From Pegea sp. RAD2-039 (taxonomy: Eukaryota; Chordata; Thaliacea; Salpida; Salpidae): a stretch of 64,000 nucleotides of DNA. A program made the position numbers and the translations under genes. Location of the stretch: NCBI GenBank assembly GCA_034620365.1, contig JAQGEQ010000316.1, forward strand, positions 782,864 to 846,863, written 5' to 3'. Below are positions 59,369 to 64,000 of the stretch, one piece after another; the stretch's first letter is position 1; every line of letters begins with the position of its first letter. The notes under the pieces are model-generated. The model saw nothing but the letters and a program-made list of their open reading frames with translations, did not search any database and was not told the origin of the DNA.

Positions 59369-61172
59369 ATGATCAAAGCAATATTAGTATTTAACAATCA
59401 TGGAAAACCAAGAATGTTAAAGTTTTATCAGAATTATGTAAGTTGGAATTATTTAGAATTACATTTTTAGATAATAATTTTTGTTGTCCTAAAAGTATAT
59501 TTATACCTATATACTATATTTGGTGGTGATAATTAATGTTCAAATTAGATTAAGTTTAAGCTTTTCTGATATAAGTTCATTTATTTTAACTATTTTAGAC
59601 TGAAGAACAACAACAACAAATTGTCAGAGAAACTTTTCATCTGGTTTCTAGAAGGGATGATAATGTCTGTAGCTTCTTGGAGGGAGGCAGGTTAGTTTGA
59701 TTAAGAGTTTTTTCTATTATTATTAAACTCAAATAATAAACTCAAATTATTATGATTGTAATTACATCAAAAACAGTTTAAAAATTTATAAAAATTATGT
59801 TAAGTTTTTTAAATATTTTATGAAATTTTTATTCATAAAATTGAAATTTTTTGTATTTGTACCTTTTAAATTTTATCATATTTTTATCAAAATTTTATGA
59901 AAATTATAATAAATATTTTAAAATTAGGTTTTAGTTATAAAAAAAATCAATATTAATATATTTTTTATTTTTATAAAAGTGAATATTTTATTTATTTATT
60001 ACCATAAATGTGAAGGAGGGTGCATGAAGAGAGCAGAATGAATTAAAACATTAATAAATAAATCATAAATTTTTAATGAAAGTTATTATTTATTTTTTTC
60101 ATTTTTAGCTTAATTGGAGGATCAGACTATAAATTAATCTATAGACATTATGCAACTCTTTATTTTGTATTTTGTGTTGATTCTTCTGAAAGTGAATTGG
60201 GAATTCTTGATTTGATTCAGGTAATTTGCATTATTTGTTTTTGACAAATTTGTTTTTTTCATATTAATCTATTTCAATTTATTATCGATCTAAATATTTT
60301 CAGTCAGAACTTTTTTATTTTTAGGTTTTTGTTGAAACATTAGATAAATGTTTTGAAAATGTTTGTGAACTTGACCTAATATTTCATGTTGACAAGGTAC
60401 TTTGTTGATTTTATGGTTTTAGTTAGCTAGTGTGTATTTCTTTACAACAATTTTTACTTATTATATCAAACTCTTTAAAAAAACTTAACATTTTTAAAAC
60501 CTTCTATTTTATCTTTAAAAAGTATAATATTTTATCATAAATAATAAATAGTAGGAATGTGAATCAATGTAAAAGCATTCAAAGCTCAATTAGACTTATT
60601 TAAAAAAGAGTTTTTTTAAACTCTTAGCCTTAAAATCAATTATTTATTACTTCAGTTTCTTTTATTTGAAAAGTTACAATTCACAGTATAAGTAGGTAAT
60701 GTTTGAAACTTGTAGGTTTTGAATATATTAAATGAAATAGTTATGGGTGGTATGGTATTAGAAACAAACATGCATGAAATATGTTCAAGATTTCAAGAAC
60801 AAGATAAGCTGGAAAAATCTGAGGTAAGCTTTTATTTTTATATAAAAATGTTTCACAAAAACTCTTGATTTTTTTAATCTGAATTCTTAACGATTAATAA
60901 ATAGGTTAAATTATTTTAATCAGTTTTGCATTTATATATTTTTTGATTATCTCAATTCAAAAACAAAAAATTATATTTACCTTTTTAATCTTCTTATAAG
61001 TTTTGTTTCTTTGGTGCTTCATACCTTATCGATGTTCACTCATAAATCTTTGTAGGCTGGAATATCTGCTGCTCCAGCAAAAGCTGCTGCTGCTCTAAAG
61101 AGTATAGACTTACCAAGTCTTCCAAAAGATCTTAAACTACCAGATTTGTCGAAACTACCATCATTTCGATAA
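59369..61172 (+). CDS. AP3S1: AP-3 complex sigma subunit
   Basis: Small subunit of the AP-3 adaptor that sorts cargo from endosomes to lysosomes and related organelles. Exons: 59369-59437, 59599-59690, 60109-60220, 60325-60396, 60716-60823, 61056-61172; 189 residues, the normal size. The Clat_adaptor_s fold is almost unchanged: MIKAILVFNNHGKPR at the start, QQQIVRETFHLVSRRDDNVC, LIGGSDYKLIYRHYATLYFV, ESELGILDLIQVFVETLDKC, FENVCELDLIFHVDKV, EIVMGGMVLETNM. The C terminus (KAAAALKSIDLPSLP, ending LPSFR) keeps the AP-3-type extension beyond the AP-1/2 sigma length. I cannot tell whether it corresponds to vertebrate S1 or S2; it is probably the single pre-duplication gene. A TTTATTAAG acceptor-like site lies just before the start codon. 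Confidence 0.97.
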
Positions 61173-62668
61173 TCACCAGCCTCATATAAATGCTTTGTAC
61201 AAATATAATGGGTTCAGTTTTTGTTTCTATTTTGATAAACGAATTGCAATATATTAGAAAATATCTATATATCAAATTGTTTACTATTTTTTGACGATTT
61301 ATTCCCCCCTTTTTTGTTTGCATGATTTTTCTGTTTTTCATTCAAAAATATCTTCTCATAGACTAAGAAAATTGAAGGAGCACATGACTTACTATATTTA
61401 CTATCATTTTCTGACTAATAATTTTAAAAATACCGATTATCTAAATATTGACAAACTCTTTAGTAAAAGGACTCAGAAGATGTTCTTAGATTTGCTTGCA
61501 AGGAACAGTTTTGTGAATAACACAAACCATAAATAAAACAATTCGATCGTCTAACTTAAATGTTTACATTCTTGGTTATAGTTGATTATATAAAAAGAAA
61601 TTTATACTTGTGGTACATCTTCTCTTTAATCCAGAGATCATTTGAATTATTATGATTAATTGTAGATTAACTCCAGGCAGTTTTCATAAATGTTGACTGA
61701 ATTTCAAAACTGTTTAGTTTCTTGGTGATCAAAAGTAAGAGGAAAACTGAAATGTGCCGATTTTATGCTAAAGTTAAAAATGCTGAAAATTTAAAAGAAT
61801 TTAAAGACAACAGAATACCCTGGTATACATGTAGACAAGATATTTTTAGTATTTAGCTAACTATCTCGCCGAGAAACCAAAGTTAATATCTAATCTTCCT
61901 GGTCTAACTGAAGTAAAATGCTTTAAAGTCAAGGCTTTACTATGAGATAAACACTATTGCTACATTTGAGTTATATTTAAAAAAGAACTAACCACAGTTG
62001 CCGTATATTAAAATTATAAAAGAAGATTATTTCACCGCATGAGTAAATGTAGTGTGAAAACATGCCTACTACGCTCACATACTTATAGGTTTTTGTGTTT
62101 GCTAGCAGTTGGATTATTTGTTGTTACTTTTGTTTTTGTCGGCCGCATTCTGTAATAGAATAAAGCTTTCTTAAAAAGTTATTATCATTAGAACCTGGTT
62201 AAAAGTAGATGATTATGTTAAATATTTAGAAAATTCCCATTTAATGCTATCTATGTCTCCTTGCAGTAATCGATTTATCGAGTATAAATTAAAAGTTTGT
62301 AAAAGCTGTAGATACAGGAAGCATATTTTGAAAATATTTTATTAAAAAAGTTGAACTCTTAGTGTTTAACTGAGATTAAACTAAAAAGTTGTTTGTCTAG
62401 AGTTAAACTTTACTGAAAAGATTACAAACCTACAGGTAAAGTTTTTAAAACTACAAAAAGTAAAACTGATGAGTTGTCAAAAAGATTTCAGCCTGTATAA
62501 GTTCTTGTGGTGAACGTTGTAAAGTTAATCTTGTTTTAGATAACAAAAGCTCCCTTTTCTTTAATTATTTAATCTAAACTAGCCCTTTTCACGTTTTACA
62601 CACCAAAAACAAATGCACTGGTATTTGTCAGTTATTTTATTAAATCAACATCATCTCAAAGTGAAATT
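61173..62668. other. Convergent spacer between AP-3 sigma and the protease
   Basis: No supported gene. The open frame at 61291-61536 is featureless. The patch 61730-62160 is less AT-rich and could be an old repeat, but I cannot identify it. Confidence 0.45.
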
Positions 62669-63723
62669 TTACATTTGAGATTCGATCCAAGATATAACAG
62701 CAGAGTTCTTTGAGTAGATGGTTGGATATACATTAGCATTACATGTAGATGCGCCCCATGAAGTGTTTCCGATCAAGTATCGTACTCCATTTACTTCTTG
62801 CCACAATGGACCACCAGAGTCACCCTAGAGATAGTTAAAAAAATTCAGTCATTAAAAAACATTAAAAGTAGAAAAGCAAATCATACATTGCATGATCCAG
62901 TTCCTCCAAGACCAACACATTGGGATTGTGGAGTAATTCTCATTGATCCCCAGATTTGTCCACACTCAGCATCATCCATAAGTGGGACATCAGTGATTTG
63001 AAGGTTTACTGGAAGAGTTGGGTTGCTTCCACTGATTTTACCCCATCCAGAAATGGTTCCGACTCCGGTAAACTCTTGTCCAGCAGCTGGAAGCTTGATA
63101 GTTTCAACCTAAATAACATTTAAGCTCAGTGTAAGTTGGTTTGCTGTCAAGGTATAACTTACAACTCCGGTTGTGAGTTTGACAGCGCTAGTAAGAGTGA
63201 TGACAGAGTAATCGTAGTTGATGATAAGTGCTTGAGTGAAGTCAGGATGAACAACCCATGAGGCTACAGAGAATTGTTGCTTCAAGTTGTTGTATTGAAG
63301 TCCTTCAAGTGCAACAGTTGTTCTAGAAATACAAGTCTTATTGTAGTTGTCTGTACTAAACTCTAACTGTTGCTCAAAAATATCCGTACCTGGCAATAGC
63401 TCCTGTAATTTTACAATGACCAGCAGACATTACGTGTGTAGCGGATATCAAGGAAGCACCACAGAAATGGCTACCCCCAGATTGAAGTGAAACTTGGAAA
63501 GGTGCTTGTGATGTTGAAGTGGCATCACTGCCTCCGATGATACGATCTTCAGCGGTGGCTACTGCAGATTTAAAGAATAAAAACTTACTAATTTATTTAT
63601 TTAAGTTTTATAACTTTAAAGTGTTACACAAAAAAGTTTAACTGAATACTGTAAGATATAATCAAAATTAAACTAAATATAGTTACCAGCAGCCAAAAGT
63701 ACAATAGTAAGAAATGCGTTCAT
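62669..63723 (-). CDS. Secreted S1A serine protease, chymotrypsin fold, Gly at specificity position 189
   Basis: Secreted, probably digestive, endopeptidase. Exons 63723-63687, 63561-63390, 63322-63163, 63108-62887, 62824-62669; 248 residues. Signal peptide MNAFLTIVLLAAVATA, a very short propeptide (ED), and the activation site R-IIGG. Catalytic triad: His in SAGHC (commonly AAHC), Asp in NYDYSVITL, Ser in GDSGGP. Six Cys fit the three-disulfide pattern of many invertebrate S1 enzymes (42-58, 168-182, 191-220). The residue six before the active Ser is Gly (TGSCNGDSGG), not the Asp of trypsin, and the 214-216 strand is SWG, so chymotrypsin-, elastase- or brachyurin-like specificity is expected, not trypsin. 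A TATA box and short leader lie upstream. Family sure; substrate unknown. Confidence 0.95.
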
Positions 63724-63780
63724 TGTTAAATTATCAATTTGTAGTTGAAATGTAGAACTGACAGTTTGAAAACATTTAAT

Positions 63781-63790
63781 CTATTTATAC
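63781..63790 (-). promoter_or_regulatory. TATA box of the serine protease gene
   Basis: Minus strand GTATAAATAG, 58 bases before the ATG. This implies a leader of roughly 30 bases and no upstream acceptor, unlike most other genes in the window. Typical of highly expressed tissue-specific genes. Confidence 0.65.
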
Positions 63791-63798
63791 TCGTTTAC

Positions 63799-63978
63799 AG
63801 ATGTCGTATTTCACATGTTTTGTTACAAACTAAAACTAATAACTTTTATTTACTCTTGACTCACGGTTGAAACAAGTTATTTAAAATGTCATTATTACCA
63901 AGGGGTTGTTTTGTTTACTTTTATCAATTGATAATAAATAACCGTCATAGTTTGTTAGCTGTGTGAAATACGACATCT
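63799..63978. repeat. Inverted repeat in the protease promoter region
   Basis: The 17 bases at 63799-63815 (AGATGTCGTATTTCACA) recur as an exact reverse complement at 63962-63978. A second, imperfect pair is 63868-63883 with 63983-64000 (a 2-base insertion). The spacer between the arms of the first pair is 146 bp. The layout suggests binding sites repeated on both strands, or a promoter shared with a divergent gene beyond the window. Confidence 0.85.
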
Positions 63979-64000
63979 ACACTAAATAACTTGTGTTTCA

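Overview
The window is nuclear DNA from an animal. The standard genetic code is used, the sequence is strongly AT-rich, and most genes are cut by many introns, often only 45-100 bp long with GT...AG ends. The gene set is typical of animals: Dishevelled, ciliary CFAP45, CIR1, KLHL9/13, TAB1, Roquin, DDX43-like helicase, LMBRD2, AP-3 sigma and a secreted serine protease. I cannot name the species. The compact introns fit a small-genome invertebrate, but nothing in the window settles the phylum.

Layout from left to right. 1-3952 (+): 3' two thirds of a dishevelled gene; the DIX domain lies outside the window. 5.0-6.8 kb (-): small Lys/Cys-rich hypothetical exons and a possible micro membrane protein. 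6.96-12.5 kb (+): two tandem alpha-tubulin genes that share patches of almost identical sequence. 13.4-16.2 kb (-): CFAP45. 17-19.4 kb: dead non-LTR retrotransposon and a tRNA-headed SINE-like element. 20.6-21.6 kb (+): intronless CIR1. 21.8-25.5 kb (+): KLHL9/13-type Cul3 adaptor. 26.7-27.5 kb (-): DHRS11-type dehydrogenase. 29-29.7 kb (-): broken LTR-retrotransposon gag. 31-34.7 kb (+): secreted and type I membrane proteins with no recognisable family. 35.4-38.3 kb (-): TAB1. 39.9-43.1 kb (-): intronless Roquin. 45.5-49.8 kb (-): DDX43-like DEAD-box helicase with a 17-copy octapeptide tail. 51.9-55.9 kb (-): LMBRD2. 57.4-58.65 kb (-): second dead non-LTR retrotransposon. 59.4-61.2 kb (+): AP-3 sigma. 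62.7-63.7 kb (-): chymotrypsin-fold protease, followed by an inverted-repeat promoter region at the window edge.

There is no operon-like logic. These are independent housekeeping, signalling, ciliary and digestive or secretory genes separated by AT-rich spacers. The observations most worth following are patchy gene conversion between the tubulins and loss of the K40 acetylation site in both; a TAB1 that keeps part of the PP2C active site; two intronless genes of normally intron-rich families; the orphan secreted/membrane cluster at 31-34.7 kb; and the palindromic promoter region at the right edge. All exon boundaries were worked out by eye from reading frame, splice signals and remembered family sequences, so single boundaries may be off by a few bases.
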